The notes beneath the pieces were generated by a model, which saw only the letters and a list, made by a program, of their open reading frames with translations, had not been told where the DNA came from and searched no databases. Positions 20,583 to 29,967 of a stretch of 64,000 nucleotides of DNA are shown piece by piece (within the stretch, counting starts at the first letter, position 1; the number at the start of each line of letters is the position of its first letter). This DNA comes from Bifidobacterium asteroides DSM 20089 (GTDB taxonomy: Bacteria; Actinomycetota; Actinomycetes; Actinomycetales; Bifidobacteriaceae). The stretch is from assembly GCF_002715865.1 (NCBI RefSeq), contig NZ_CP017696.1, positions 1,240,001 to 1,304,000 of the forward strand, given 5' to 3'. The translations under genes and the position numbers were made by a program.

Positions 20583-21773
20583 ATGAGTGGACCAGAACAA
20601 CCTCACGTAACCTTCGGGGTCCTCAAGGAGACAGACAAGGAGGAGTCGCGCGTGGCTCTGACGCCTGACATCGTGACCCGGCTGACCAGGCAAGATATTA
20701 CCTGCCTACTGGAGTCCGGGGCCGGGGCCCAAGCCGGCTTCCGGGATGAGGACTACCAGCAGACGGGAGCCATAATCACCGACAGGAACACCGTCCTATC
20801 CAAATCACAGGTCCTGGGTTTTGTCAACAGACCTGATAGCTCCTTGCTGAAGCGGATTCCAGCCGGAACATGGATCATCGGCATGCTGGGGTCTTTGAGC
20901 GACAGCGACTACATCAAGTCCTTGGAGGCGGCCGGGCTTACAGGAATCGCTATGGAGCGCCTCCCCCGACAGCTCAGCTCCGCCCAGTCCATGGATGAGA
21001 TGACCTCGCAGAACTCGGTCATGGGATACAAGGCGGCTCTGGTGGCTGCCGATGCCTATGGATCCTTCTTCCCCATGATGACCACTGCGGCAGGGACCAT
21101 CCGACCAGCCAAGGTTCTGGTCCTGGGCGCGGGGATTGCAGGCCTGCAGGCCATCGGGACCGCAAAACGCCTGGGAGCCGTGGTCACCGCCTATGATGTC
21201 AGGCCCGCTTCCAGGCAGGAGGTGGAATCCTTGGGAGCCAAGTTCCTCGACTTGGGACTGGACTTATCCAAGGGACAGGGCCAGGGCGGCTATGCACGGC
21301 AGCTGACCGACCAGGAACAGGCCCAGCAGCAGGCTGCGGTGGATGCCAAAGCGGCAGGCTTCGATGTGGTCATCACCACAGCCAAGGTTCCAGGCGGAAA
21401 ACCTCCCCGCCTCCTGAGCGCCAAGGGTGTGGCCAACCTGCATCCCGGAGCCGTGGTCGTGGATTGCGCTGCCAGCGACCTGGGCGGCAATGTCGAGGGT
21501 TCACATGTAGGGACCAGGACCACCGACAAGGGTGTCATCATGATCGGGGCACCATACCTGGCCAGCGGCGTAGCCACGACGGCCTCCAACCTTCTGTCCA
21601 GAAATGTAGCGGACGTGCTGGTGCACTTCCTTCGCGATGGCGCGCTCAGTATCAAGGCGGATGACGAGATTGACCAAGCACTGATTGTAACTGGAGCAGC
21701 CGAATCCGGCACACATGGAAGCGCGGATGTTCCAGATGCCGAAGAGACCGGGGAGAAAGGTCAAGAGCAATGA
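20583..21773 (+). CDS. pntA: NAD(P) transhydrogenase alpha subunit, part 1 (NAD-binding)
   Basis: Cytosolic domain I of proton-translocating transhydrogenase, which binds NAD(H). The 396 residues run from TFGVLKETDKEESRVALTPD, homologous to alanine dehydrogenase, through the Rossmann motif VLGAGIAGLQAIGTAKRLGA (about residue 180) to VEGSHVGTRTTDKGVIMIG. The start at 20583 (MSGPEQPHV) follows AAGGAAAG; the upstream ATG at 20538 has no such site. The alpha chain is split here, as in Rhodospirillum-type enzymes, and the next gene supplies its membrane part with a 4-bp overlap. Confidence 0.95.
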   Translation: MSGPEQPHVTFGVLKETDKEESRVALTPDIVTRLTRQDITCLLESGAGAQAGFRDEDYQQTGAIITDRNTVLSKSQVLGFVNRPDSSLLKRIPAGTWIIGMLGSLSDSDYIKSLEAAGLTGIAMERLPRQLSSAQSMDEMTSQNSVMGYKAALVAADAYGSFFPMMTTAAGTIRPAKVLVLGAGIAGLQAIGTAKRLGAVVTAYDVRPASRQEVESLGAKFLDLGLDLSKGQGQGGYARQLTDQEQAQQQAAVDAKAAGFDVVITTAKVPGGKPPRLLSAKGVANLHPGAVVVDCAASDLGGNVEGSHVGTRTTDKGVIMIGAPYLASGVATTASNLLSRNVADVLVHFLRDGALSIKADDEIDQALIVTGAAESGTHGSADVPDAEETGEKGQEQ

Positions 21774-22138
21774 ATTCTTTGGTCATAGCAATTACGCTTT
21801 TCATTCTGGCCCTGCTGATTGGCGTAGAGGTGATTGGCAAGGTTCCGGCCACGCTTCACACACCGCTCATGTCGGGTGCCAACTCCATTCATGGCATTGT
21901 GATCGTCGGGGTGGTCATCATCGCGGCGGAGGCACACTCCCCGCTTTCCTACGTACTTATATTCCTGGCTGCCGTCCTTGGCGCCATGAACGTGGTGGGC
22001 GGCTACGTGGTGACCGACAGGATGCTGGAAATGTTCAAGTCCTCAAAACCCGACAAGGGGAAGGATAAGGCCAGCCAGGACGAACAGGCTTCGTCCGTCA
22101 CGACTCAGACCGCCAAGAACGAGGGAGCCGACAAGTGA
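21770..22138 (+). CDS. pntA2: NAD(P) transhydrogenase alpha subunit, part 2 (membrane)
   Basis: Membrane domain II component of the split alpha subunit, 122 residues. Hydrophobic segments cover about residues 1-20, 33-50 and 55-75; ANSIHGIVIVGVVIIAA and AVLGAMNVVGGYVVTDRML are family signatures. A charged Lys/Glu/Gln-rich tail of 35 residues follows. The ATGA overlap with pntA and the GTGA overlap with pntB imply strict coupling, so the three chains are made together for one membrane complex. Confidence 0.93.
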   Translation: MNSLVIAITLFILALLIGVEVIGKVPATLHTPLMSGANSIHGIVIVGVVIIAAEAHSPLSYVLIFLAAVLGAMNVVGGYVVTDRMLEMFKSSKPDKGKDKASQDEQASSVTTQTAKNEGADK

Positions 22139-23544
22139 ATACCCTCGACATCATCACCTGGTTCGTCTACCTCCTTTCCTCGGTCATGTTCGTCATGGGC
22201 CTGCACTACATGAATTCCCCCAAGACGGCCCGTACAGGCAATCGGATTTCAGCCGCAGGCATGGTCATCGCCGTGGCCATGGCCTTCATCCACCTGTTCG
22301 CCACCGGTTTCACCTCTTCCCTGGCCATCGTTCTGCTCGTGCTCGGCATTCTGATCGGATCCGCAGCAGGAGTCTACTCGGCCAAGAAGGTGAAAATGAC
22401 GGACATGCCTCAGCTGGTTTCCGTCTTCAACACGGTCGGCGGCGGCGCTGCAGCCCTGGTCGCTCTGAACGACATACTGACTTCTGAGGGCGCCCCGACT
22501 CTGGTGGTGCTGATCACCGCCGGCCTGGGCGTGGTCATCGGTTCCATCACCTTCACCGGCTCCCTGATAGCTGCCGGCAAGCTCCAGGGCATCAGCCTGA
22601 TCAAAAACCTGAAGCTGCCAGCAAAGGCCGTCTGGAATGTGCTTTTCGCTTTATTGACGGTCCTTTGCCTGGTCATGCTCTGCCTGAATCCTGTCAATCG
22701 GACCCTATGGGCCATCCTCACAGCCATCTTCGCCCTAGGCTACGGACTGGTCTTCGTCATCCCCATCGGCGGTGCCGACATGCCAGTGGTCATCTCTGTT
22801 TTGAACGCCTGCACCGGCACAGCTGTAGCCATGAACGGCCTGGCCATTGACAATGTGGCTCTGATCGTGGCAGGCGCTTTGGTCGGCGCAGCAGGTGCCA
22901 CCCTATCCGTCCTGATGGCCCAGGCCATGAACAGGCCGCTCCTGAGCGTTCTGGCAGGAGGATTCGGGAGCTCCTCGACCAGTGCCGCCCAGGATTCGAG
23001 CGCCCAAGGAACCATGAGGGAGACTACACCCGACGATGTAGCCGTTCAGCTGGTCTATGCCGACAAGGTCATCTTCGTCCCCGGCTTTGGTCTGGCTCAG
23101 GCCCAGGCCCAGCGTGAACTGGCCGACCTGGGCGAACTGCTCAAGGGGCGTGGCGTGGATGTATCCTATGCCATCCATCCGGTGGCCGGCCGTATGCCCG
23201 GACACATGAACGTCCTCTTGGCCGAGGCCAACGTTCCCTATGAAGAATTGATCGACCTAGACGACATCAATCCCCAGTTCCCATCAGCCAATGTTGCCTT
23301 GGTTGTCGGCGCCAATGACGTGACCAACCCGGCTGCACGCCGGCCAGGGACTGCAGTCTCGGGCATGCCCATCCTGGACGTTGACAAGGCCCAGCATGTT
23401 GTCGTCCTCAAGCGAGGTCGCGGCAAGGGCTATGCAGGCATCGAAAACGAGCTGTACTTCAACCCAAATACGCAGATGCTCTTCAATGATGCCAAGGTCA
23501 GCCTTCAGGCGATCATTGCATCGGTCAAGGAACTCATCGCCTGA
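22135..23544 (+). CDS. pntB: NAD(P) transhydrogenase beta subunit
   Basis: Beta chain carrying the rest of the proton channel (domain II) and NADP(H)-binding domain III. The N-terminal 270 residues form eight or nine TM segments, including GGGAAALVALNDI. Domain III begins near VIFVPGFGLAQAQAQREL and contains SYAIHPVAGRMPGHMNVLLAEA and the NADP loop GANDVTNPAAR. Length 469 is normal. The start is GTG at 22135, overlapping the previous stop. The enzyme uses the proton gradient to make NADPH from NADH. Confidence 0.96.
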   Translation: MNTLDIITWFVYLLSSVMFVMGLHYMNSPKTARTGNRISAAGMVIAVAMAFIHLFATGFTSSLAIVLLVLGILIGSAAGVYSAKKVKMTDMPQLVSVFNTVGGGAAALVALNDILTSEGAPTLVVLITAGLGVVIGSITFTGSLIAAGKLQGISLIKNLKLPAKAVWNVLFALLTVLCLVMLCLNPVNRTLWAILTAIFALGYGLVFVIPIGGADMPVVISVLNACTGTAVAMNGLAIDNVALIVAGALVGAAGATLSVLMAQAMNRPLLSVLAGGFGSSSTSAAQDSSAQGTMRETTPDDVAVQLVYADKVIFVPGFGLAQAQAQRELADLGELLKGRGVDVSYAIHPVAGRMPGHMNVLLAEANVPYEELIDLDDINPQFPSANVALVVGANDVTNPAARRPGTAVSGMPILDVDKAQHVVVLKRGRGKGYAGIENELYFNPNTQMLFNDAKVSLQAIIASVKELIA

Positions 23545-23567
23545 GCATATGCTGTAGTGAGAACCAT

Positions 23568-23598
23568 GGCTCCGGATCGGCTTGACTGGTCCGGAGCC
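23568..23598 (+). terminator. Hairpin after pntB
   Basis: GGCTCCGGA (23568-23576) pairs with TCCGGAGCC (23590-23598), a 9-bp perfect stem 24 bases after the pntB stop. There is no T tract. It also lies 28 bases before the next gene's start. Confidence 0.5.
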
Positions 23599-23625
23599 AA
23601 TTATCATCGAACAGGAAGGATCCAC

Positions 23626-24651
23626 ATGCTGTCATTCGTCAACGACTATTCCGAGGGTGCACATCCCGCAGTCCTGCAGCGGCTGATCGACACCAACATG
23701 GAGCACCTTCCCGGGTACGGCAAGGATCGGTACTGCTCCTCCGCTGCTCAGAAGATCGCCTACGCCTGTGGCTGCCCGCAAGCGCAGGTCTATTTCCTGG
23801 CTGGTGGGACCCAGACCAACCAGGTCGTCACCTCCTGCCTGCTGAAGTCCTACCAGGGAGTGGTCGCTGCGGATACTGGCCATGTCAATGTCCATGAGGC
23901 CGGCGCCATCGAAGCCGTAGGCCACAAGGTTCTGACAATTCGCGGCGAACAGGGCAAGATTCGCGCAGAGGACCTTGACGCTTTTCTGGAAGGCTTCTAT
24001 GCCGACGGAAACCATGAGCAGATGGTCTTCCCCGGCATGGTCTACATCTCATATCCCACCGAGTATGGGACCCTCTACACTCGTCAGGAGCTGGAAGACC
24101 TCTCGCAGACCTGTCGGGAATACAAGATTCCGCTCTACCTGGACGGGGCCAGGTTGGGATACGGACTGGTCGCGCCTGGAACCGACGTCGACCTGACGGA
24201 CATAGCCCGTCTCTGCGACGTCTTCTACATCGGCGGTACCAAGGTGGGCGCACTCTGCGGCGAAGCGGTGGTCTTCCCCAAGGGGAATGCCCCCGAGCAT
24301 TTCAGCACCATGATCAAAAGAAGGGGAGCCCTCCTGGCCAAGGGACGGCTCCTGGGGGTACAGTTCGATGCCCTCTTTACCGACGACCTCTACTCACGAA
24401 TCAGCCGCAACGCCATCCAGACAGCAGCGATGATCAAAAAGGCCCTGCGGGAGAAAGGGTATCAGATTGTCATGGACTCCCCCACCAATCAGACCTTCGT
24501 CCGCCTGGACAATGAGCGTATGGAGGAACTGTCCAGGCAGGTCGCCTTCGACTTCTGGGAACGCAGCGATGCCGCCCACACGGTAATCCGACTGGCAACC
24601 TCCTGGGCGACAACCGTCGAGGACACCCAGGCTCTGATCGATCTGCTGTAA
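23626..24651 (+). CDS. Threonine aldolase family protein (PLP-dependent)
   Basis: Fold-type I PLP enzyme of the low-specificity L-threonine aldolase family, cleaving threonine or allo-threonine to glycine and acetaldehyde. MLSFVNDYSEGAHPAVLQRL is the usual N-terminus; YFLAGGTQTNQVV, YLDGARLGYGL (cofactor aspartate) and YIGGTKVGALCGEAV with the Schiff-base lysine are present. It has 341 residues. The start at 23626 has GGAAGG seven bases upstream; the frame extends further but without support. The gene lies alone, 81 bases after pntB. Confidence 0.9.
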   Translation: MLSFVNDYSEGAHPAVLQRLIDTNMEHLPGYGKDRYCSSAAQKIAYACGCPQAQVYFLAGGTQTNQVVTSCLLKSYQGVVAADTGHVNVHEAGAIEAVGHKVLTIRGEQGKIRAEDLDAFLEGFYADGNHEQMVFPGMVYISYPTEYGTLYTRQELEDLSQTCREYKIPLYLDGARLGYGLVAPGTDVDLTDIARLCDVFYIGGTKVGALCGEAVVFPKGNAPEHFSTMIKRRGALLAKGRLLGVQFDALFTDDLYSRISRNAIQTAAMIKKALREKGYQIVMDSPTNQTFVRLDNERMEELSRQVAFDFWERSDAAHTVIRLATSWATTVEDTQALIDLL

Positions 24652-24921
24652 AAGCCACTCAAGCTAAACCCCGGCAACCAAGGTCATCCTGCCAACTCTC
24701 CCCTGCTGATCATCCTTTGGGGAGGGGTATTCATATATATACACACATATACTTTTCATCCGCCCTCTGAACACGACCAGTCCCACAGTGTTGGACATAT
24801 CACACTCGTTCGGGTGAGTACATGATTATCTTTGGTTAAGATTTTTATTGCACCGATGCTGATGCAGATACCCCCGCCCTGAACATAAGGGCAGAAATGC
24901 TTCAACGATGAAAGGAAACTT

Positions 24922-25971
24922 ATGAAAGCCGTTGTTTTCGAAGAATTCAACACCTTCCCCACCCTCAAGGAAGTGCCGGAGCCGACTCCCGGGAGCGGCG
25001 AGGTTCTCCTCAAGGTGGCTGGTGCAGGTTGCTGCCATTCCGACGTCTCCGTCTTCCAGGACTACACCCCCGAAACCGGCAGCCACACCAAGCCGCCCTT
25101 CATTCTGGGGCATGAGACCACTGGTTGGGTCGAAGAGGTAGGACCCGATGTCACGGGCTTCAAGAAGGGCGATGCCTACATCGTCTATGGTCCCACCGGA
25201 TGCGGCCACTGCCCTCACTGCGTAGCCGGCCAGGAGAACTACTGCTCCAGCGCTGCAACCAATAAATCACTGGCCCTGGGTCTGGGTCGCGACGGCGGCA
25301 TGGCCGAATACATGACCGTCCCAGCCCGCAACCTGGTGCCCCTGGGCGATGCGGATCCTATCGGCGCAGCACCCCTGGCTGACGCTGCGCTGACCCCATA
25401 CCACGCCATCAGGGCTGCCATGCCCCACCTGAACGGCGGCGGAAAGTACGCTCTGGTCATTGGCCTGGGTGGACTTGGCCAGATCGCCATTCAGATTCTT
25501 CACGCCCTGACCGGCGCCACCGTGATCGCCACCGATACCAAGCCAGAGGCCCTGGCCAAGGCTGAGGCCAAGGGTGCCATCCCCGTGGTCAGCGACGAGC
25601 ATCAGGTGGAGAACATCAGGAAGATCACCCACGGGGAGGGCGTGGACGCCGCCTTCGATTTCGTGGGTGTGGCCCCGACCATTGCTGCCGCACAGGCTTC
25701 GGGCGGCCCGGGATCCCGGGTGACCGTGGTCGGCATCGCCGGCGGCAAGGCGGAATACGACTGGTACTCCAAGCCCTGGGAGCAGGAGCTGCTTGGTGTT
25801 TACTGGGGTTCCATCCCTGAGCTCTACGATGTGGCCAACATGTATCGCAACGGCCAGATCGAGACCGAGATCGAAACCTACTCACTGGATAATGCCCTGG
25901 ATGCCTACCACAAGCTGGTCGACAACAAGCTCTCGGCCAGGGCTGTTATAGTGCCCCACACCAAGGCCTGA
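24922..25971 (+). CDS. Zinc-dependent alcohol dehydrogenase
   Basis: Medium-chain NAD(P)-dependent alcohol dehydrogenase of 349 residues. The catalytic zinc site has Cys38/His39 in GAGCCHSD and GHETTGWVEEVG. The structural zinc site is the four-cysteine cluster GCGHCPHC...NYC. The Rossmann motif is VIGLGGLGQIAIQI, with TDTKPEAL after the second strand (Asp, hence probable NAD preference). AAGGAAAC lies just before the ATG. The 270-bp upstream gap has an alternating TA/CA tract but no recognised operator. Substrate cannot be fixed by sequence; ethanol or a short-chain aldehyde is likely. Confidence 0.92.
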   Translation: MKAVVFEEFNTFPTLKEVPEPTPGSGEVLLKVAGAGCCHSDVSVFQDYTPETGSHTKPPFILGHETTGWVEEVGPDVTGFKKGDAYIVYGPTGCGHCPHCVAGQENYCSSAATNKSLALGLGRDGGMAEYMTVPARNLVPLGDADPIGAAPLADAALTPYHAIRAAMPHLNGGGKYALVIGLGGLGQIAIQILHALTGATVIATDTKPEALAKAEAKGAIPVVSDEHQVENIRKITHGEGVDAAFDFVGVAPTIAAAQASGGPGSRVTVVGIAGGKAEYDWYSKPWEQELLGVYWGSIPELYDVANMYRNGQIETEIETYSLDNALDAYHKLVDNKLSARAVIVPHTKA

Positions 25972-26080
25972 TTTCCCCTGATTGTAGACGGAGAAGCAGC
26001 TCATCTGTCGGCCGGATTTAAGCACAATCAGATTTAAGTACTGTCGGATTCATGTGCTGACCCCATCCTCCGCCTACATG

Positions 26081-26130
26081 CGCTGTGGCCTGTCACGGTT
26101 TTGCCATGAAGGCCGTGACAGGCCACAGCG
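26081..26130. terminator. Bidirectional terminator between adh and the histidine kinase gene
   Basis: A perfect 18-bp stem (26081-26098 with 26113-26130) with a 14-base loop lies between two convergent genes. T tracts are poor on both strands, but stem length and position support termination both ways. Confidence 0.75.
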
Positions 26131-26160
26131 TCTCACCAAGCTTCCTCAAGCCTACGTTAT

Positions 26161-27066
26161 TTACAGTTCCTTCGATTGCAGAGCATCACCCAACAACAAG
26201 TGGACCAGGAAAATACCGTCGGTAGATTCCAGCCTCATGGAGCCGCCCAGCGAATCCACCAGGGAATCAACGATGCTCAGACCCAGACCTGTGCTTCTGA
26301 TCTTGGTCCGTGATTGGTCATCGGTCTGGAACCGTTCCATGAGCCTGTCCACATCGACTGCTTCGCCCGTAGTTTTGTTGCCGAAGTCCAAATGAATTCG
26401 TCCATCTTCACTCTTGTGCAGGTCCACCCAGGCTGATTCCTCCGCATACTTGAGCCAGTTGCCAATCAGGTTCTGAATTATTCGACTCATCATGATCTGA
26501 TCCGTCGTAATTTCCACACCAGTTTGAATTCTGGGCTCCACCGTGACGGACCGCGCGGTCAGAGAATCGAAGGCATTGAAGAGCTCCTGCTGAACCAATG
26601 CCGATAGGTTCACCCTGGTCAGATCCAGGCTCACGCTCTTCTCCTGTATCAGATTGAAATCCATCAGGTAATGCAGATAGTGATCCACCGATTGCAGGTT
26701 GTTGAGGATCTTACCCAATTGCTCCTGATCAGCCGATCCCTCCTTGAGCAGCTGGGCGTATCCCCTGGCCACGGTCAGCGGGGTCTTGATGTCATGGGTT
26801 AGGTTGGTCAGCATCTGCCGGACTTGCTTGTTCTGCTCAGCCTGGGTGATCTGCAGCCGCCTGGTCTTGTTCAGAACGGCATTTATCCTATCCGCCAGAG
26901 TGCGGATGAGCCCGATATTGGACCCAGTGGTTACCAAGGCGTTAGTGTCGGCATGGTTGATGAAGTCCAGATCGTCACTGATCCGTTTGAGGTCGACAAT
27001 CAGCATTATCAGGCCAATCGCCAGGGCGAGGGCGACAAGACCCAAAACAAGTGCGGCCACCTTCAC
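26161..27066 (-). CDS. Sensor histidine kinase, short membrane type
   Basis: Membrane sensor kinase with one clear TM segment (residues 4-25) and almost no extracellular part, like kinases that sense through an associated ABC transporter. The HisKA box NLTHDIKTPLTVARGYAQLL has phospho-acceptor His91. The N box is IIQNLIGNWLKYAEE (about 196-210). The G1 box is atypical (LDFGNKTTG) while G2 is intact (STGLGLSIV, 258-266). Length is 301. It lies 49 bases after the response-regulator gene and is cotranscribed with it. The neighbouring transporter is the probable partner or target. Confidence 0.9.
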   Translation of the reverse strand: MKVAALVLGLVALALAIGLIMLIVDLKRISDDLDFINHADTNALVTTGSNIGLIRTLADRINAVLNKTRRLQITQAEQNKQVRQMLTNLTHDIKTPLTVARGYAQLLKEGSADQEQLGKILNNLQSVDHYLHYLMDFNLIQEKSVSLDLTRVNLSALVQQELFNAFDSLTARSVTVEPRIQTGVEITTDQIMMSRIIQNLIGNWLKYAEESAWVDLHKSEDGRIHLDFGNKTTGEAVDVDRLMERFQTDDQSRTKIRSTGLGLSIVDSLVDSLGGSMRLESTDGIFLVHLLLGDALQSKEL

Positions 27067-27115
27067 GGATTCACCTCCGACGACCCTTATTCATCGTTCT
27101 TTCTTCCATCCGAAT

Positions 27116-27808
27116 TCAGACCAGGCGAACGCCGATGCCCCAGACCGACACGATGTAGCGCTGACTGCCGGCGTATCTGTTCAGACTGGTCCGCAAGGTG
27201 CTCAGATGCACATTGAGAGTATTCTCGGCATTGATGTATGGCTGGTTCCAAACCTGCCTGTAGAGGTCCTCCTTCTCGAAGACCCGATGTGGATGGTCCA
27301 TCAGAAGCTCAAGGATGGCGAATTCCTTGCGTGCCAGTTCGACCCTGTGCCCATCAACGCTGACCGTGTGCTCCATCCGGTCCAGCTCGATCCCCTGAAA
27401 ACAAATCTTGGCGTCGGATTCACCTGCTGCATCCGCATCGGCTTTCAGTGCCCCGGATTGGCGCAGCTGGACCTGGACACGAGCGCGGAGCTCGTCAATG
27501 TCGAAAGGCTTGGTCACATAATCATTGGCGCCCTGCTCCAGGAGGCTGACGGTTCTGGTCTTATCCTGAATGGCCGTGAGGATGATGACCGGCACCGACG
27601 ACATATGCCGAATGGCCTTGAGGACGCTGTCCCCGGTGACTACAGGGAGCATCAGATCCAGAAGGATCAGGTCGGGTTCCTCCTGCTGAAAGCGGGCCAA
27701 GGCCTGGGCGCCCGTCGTCGCCTGGATAATCCTGTAGGTCTCGCCCAGCACATCCTTGAGCAGGGACTGGATGTCCTCCTGATCCTCCACGACCAGAATC
27801 GTCGGCAT
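27116..27808 (-). CDS. OmpR/PhoB-family response regulator
   Basis: Two-domain DNA-binding response regulator of 230 residues. The receiver domain has ILVVEDQED, phospho-acceptor Asp51 in LILLDLMLP, and the Lys in YVTKPFD. The winged-helix domain ends with YINAENTLNVHLSTLRTSLN and a YIVSVWGIGVRLV hairpin. It is the first gene of the two-component operon and diverges from the ABC transporter across 157 bases that contain inverted and direct repeats suited to OmpR-type binding. Confidence 0.94.
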   Translation of the reverse strand: MPTILVVEDQEDIQSLLKDVLGETYRIIQATTGAQALARFQQEEPDLILLDLMLPVVTGDSVLKAIRHMSSVPVIILTAIQDKTRTVSLLEQGANDYVTKPFDIDELRARVQVQLRQSGALKADADAAGESDAKICFQGIELDRMEHTVSVDGHRVELARKEFAILELLMDHPHRVFEKEDLYRQVWNQPYINAENTLNVHLSTLRTSLNRYAGSQRYIVSVWGIGVRLV

Positions 27809-27882
27809 ACTGTCTTCCTTTCGCAGGTCACTCTCATGTTACTGAAGCCACCTAACGAGGCCGGTCTCGCCCAAGCGGATTT

Positions 27883-27921
27883 ATGCAATTCTTAATGATT
27901 TCTTAGCCATGCAATTAAGAA
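27883..27921. promoter_or_regulatory. Repeat pair in the divergent regulator/transporter promoter region
   Basis: Direct copies of ATGCAATT (27883-27890 and 27909-27916, 26 bases apart) and the inverted pair TTCTTAAT / ATTAAGAA (27889-27896 and 27914-27921). The spacing and position fit a binding site for the adjacent OmpR-type regulator. No binding data exist here; this is inference from arrangement. Confidence 0.45.
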
Positions 27922-27965
27922 AGGCACTTTAGATTCTCTGATAGCGACATAGAGAAAGGAACCCC

Positions 27966-28898
27966 ATGGACGATACCATTCTGGATATTAGCCATGCCAG
28001 CAAACGGTTCGGACGCTTTCAGGCACTGGACGATGTCAGCCTTTCCATAAACAAGGGCGAGGTCTACGGGCTGATCGGTGAGAACGGCGCCGGCAAAACC
28101 ACTCTTATGCGTCTGATCACCGGGCTCTCCCCCATCCAGGAGGGAACCATAAGGCTGATGGGACACACAATTGGCAAGGACAGCCGGATACTAAGCAGAA
28201 TAGGCTCGATCATTGAGGCTCCGGCCGCCTTTAAAAAACTCACCGTCAGCCAGAACATGGAACTGACAGCCATCCAGCACGGGCTGACCGACGACAAGGC
28301 CATCACTCAGACCATCGACTTCGTCGGCCTGAGCGAAAAGGCCAAGACTCGTGCCGGTCACCTCTCTCTGGGCCAGCGTCAGCGCCTGGGGTTGGCCATG
28401 GCCATCCTCACCCGACCCGATTTCCTGATTCTGGACGAACCCATCAACGGCCTGGACCCGGGAGGAATCATGGAATTCAGAACACTCCTGGACAGGCTCA
28501 ACAAGGAGCGCCAGACGACCATCCTCATCTCCAGTCACATTCTGAGCGAACTCTACCTGGTCTCCTCCCGGTTCGGGTTCATCAGCCACGGTCGCCTGAT
28601 CAAGGAAGTAAACAAGGATGAACTGGACCGGATCAATCAAAATGGACTGTTGATAGACGTGGACCAGAGCTCCAGGGCCGCCATGATCCTGGATCGCCGG
28701 GGAATCGGCCCCTTCCAAGTCCTTGACGACCATCAGATTCTGATCAGGCAGGAGAACCTGGAGCCGGGCCCCATCAACAGACTTCTGGTTCAGGAAGGCA
28801 TCCTGGTCAATCAAATCAGCCAGCAGAAGGGATCGTTGGAGGAATATTTCACAGATCTGCTCAACAAGGATTCTCAAGAGTCGAGGAAACAACAATGA
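27966..28898 (+). CDS. ABC transporter ATPase, bacitracin/lantibiotic-immunity type
   Basis: ATPase of a BcrA/LanF-like two-gene exporter. Walker A is GENGAGKTT (38-46), the signature LSLGQ (133-137), and Walker B LILDEPINGLD (154-164). A C-terminal extension of about 100 residues (from GRLIKEVNKDEL) is typical of this subfamily. It is 310 residues and overlaps permease A by 4 bases. It is the only complete ATPase in the cluster, so it may serve both permeases. A truncated second copy of its C-terminal part lies at 29968-30326. The two-component system is divergent upstream. Confidence 0.93.
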   Translation: MDDTILDISHASKRFGRFQALDDVSLSINKGEVYGLIGENGAGKTTLMRLITGLSPIQEGTIRLMGHTIGKDSRILSRIGSIIEAPAAFKKLTVSQNMELTAIQHGLTDDKAITQTIDFVGLSEKAKTRAGHLSLGQRQRLGLAMAILTRPDFLILDEPINGLDPGGIMEFRTLLDRLNKERQTTILISSHILSELYLVSSRFGFISHGRLIKEVNKDELDRINQNGLLIDVDQSSRAAMILDRRGIGPFQVLDDHQILIRQENLEPGPINRLLVQEGILVNQISQQKGSLEEYFTDLLNKDSQESRKQQ

Positions 28899-29659
28899 TT
28901 AACCAGATCAGGGCCGACTTTTACAGGCAGCGGAGATCCATCGGCATGCTGATTCTGCTCATTGCCACTATGGCACTCGGCATAGTGACCACATGGCGCA
29001 AAACCCCTATGGGACCCACCATCGGGGGCGAAGAACTGTTGGCAATCGGACGCCCAGGTTGGACAGTCAGAACAGGCCTGCAATCGGGTGTCGCCTCCGC
29101 CTCGTCTCTAATGTACTTTTACATCGCGGTCTTCGTCATCGTCATTGGCGCAGAATACAGCCAGCACACTCTGAAGAACACGCTGACATCGGGCATCTCG
29201 CGCATACAGTTCATCCTCGGCAAGTATGTGACCATTCTGACTGACATCATTCTCCTAACCCTGTGCTACTTCATCACCATCCTGATCACCGGACTGGCCC
29301 TAGGAAGGAAACCGGGTGTTGGCTGGGGCATCCTATGCAAGGATGTGGCCGTCATGACCCTATCGGTCAGCTTCTGCATCTCCGTCATCATCAGCCTGGG
29401 CATTATCCTCTTGATCCTTACCAAATCCCTGGTCATCCCAGCGGTGGTGATCGTGATATGGCCCATGCTGATCTCCCTTGTGGAGTATGCCTTTAAATTG
29501 AACTGGCTGAAATACTTCGACTTCGACGGGTTCGGCGAACAGATCGCCCTGAACACTCTGAAGGCTGATCAGGCCTGGATCTATGCCGGAGTATCCGCAG
29601 GCGTGGTCCTGGTGGCCATCTTCGGATCGGCTCTGATCATATCCAAGCAGGAGATCTAA
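28895..29659 (+). CDS. ABC transporter permease A (six TM)
   Basis: Membrane partner of the ATPase, 254 residues, six predicted TM segments, of the BcrB/LanE-G or ABC-2 permease type. The first TM is followed by an exposed loop (about 36-66) that differs strongly from permease B, while the TM segments are almost identical at DNA level. A second difference lies between TM5 and TM6 (EYAFKLNWLKYFDFDGFGEQIA). The start ATG overlaps the ATPase stop. Substrate is unknown; immunity to a peptide antibiotic is the likeliest role from gene order. Confidence 0.88.
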   Translation: MINQIRADFYRQRRSIGMLILLIATMALGIVTTWRKTPMGPTIGGEELLAIGRPGWTVRTGLQSGVASASSLMYFYIAVFVIVIGAEYSQHTLKNTLTSGISRIQFILGKYVTILTDIILLTLCYFITILITGLALGRKPGVGWGILCKDVAVMTLSVSFCISVIISLGIILLILTKSLVIPAVVIVIWPMLISLVEYAFKLNWLKYFDFDGFGEQIALNTLKADQAWIYAGVSAGVVLVAIFGSALIISKQEI

Positions 29660-29967
29660 GCCAGGTCAGGCCTATACCCGGCCCGGCTCTTGACCGCTGA
29701 CGGCCTGCACGGCCATATGGGCAAAGGCCCTGACAGAGGCATCCAGGGGTAATCTTCCTTGGCGTAGTCGCGTTCTGATGGAATCCAATCGAGACCGGGA
29801 TGCTGTCCAGCTGCCGGGCGGCCTCCACCTTCAGTCGGCGTTCCATGGGCCCTGTGCCTGCTATGGTCAGACGGATCCTGCGTCTGTTCCTGCACAAGGC
29901 CAGGGCGCGGATCAGGGTCAGATGGTCCTTTTCCCGGGCCAGCCTGCCAGAAGCCACGACTGGAATC
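29660..29967 (-). pseudogene. Glycosyltransferase fragment from a tandem duplication
   Basis: Partial copy of the glycosyltransferase gene at 31141-32313. Bases 29660-29746 match the 3' end of that gene exactly, then about 270 bases are missing, then 29767-29965 match an internal part with roughly 10 percent differences. The fragment ends where ATPase sequence begins. It encodes no usable protein. Confidence 0.85.
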
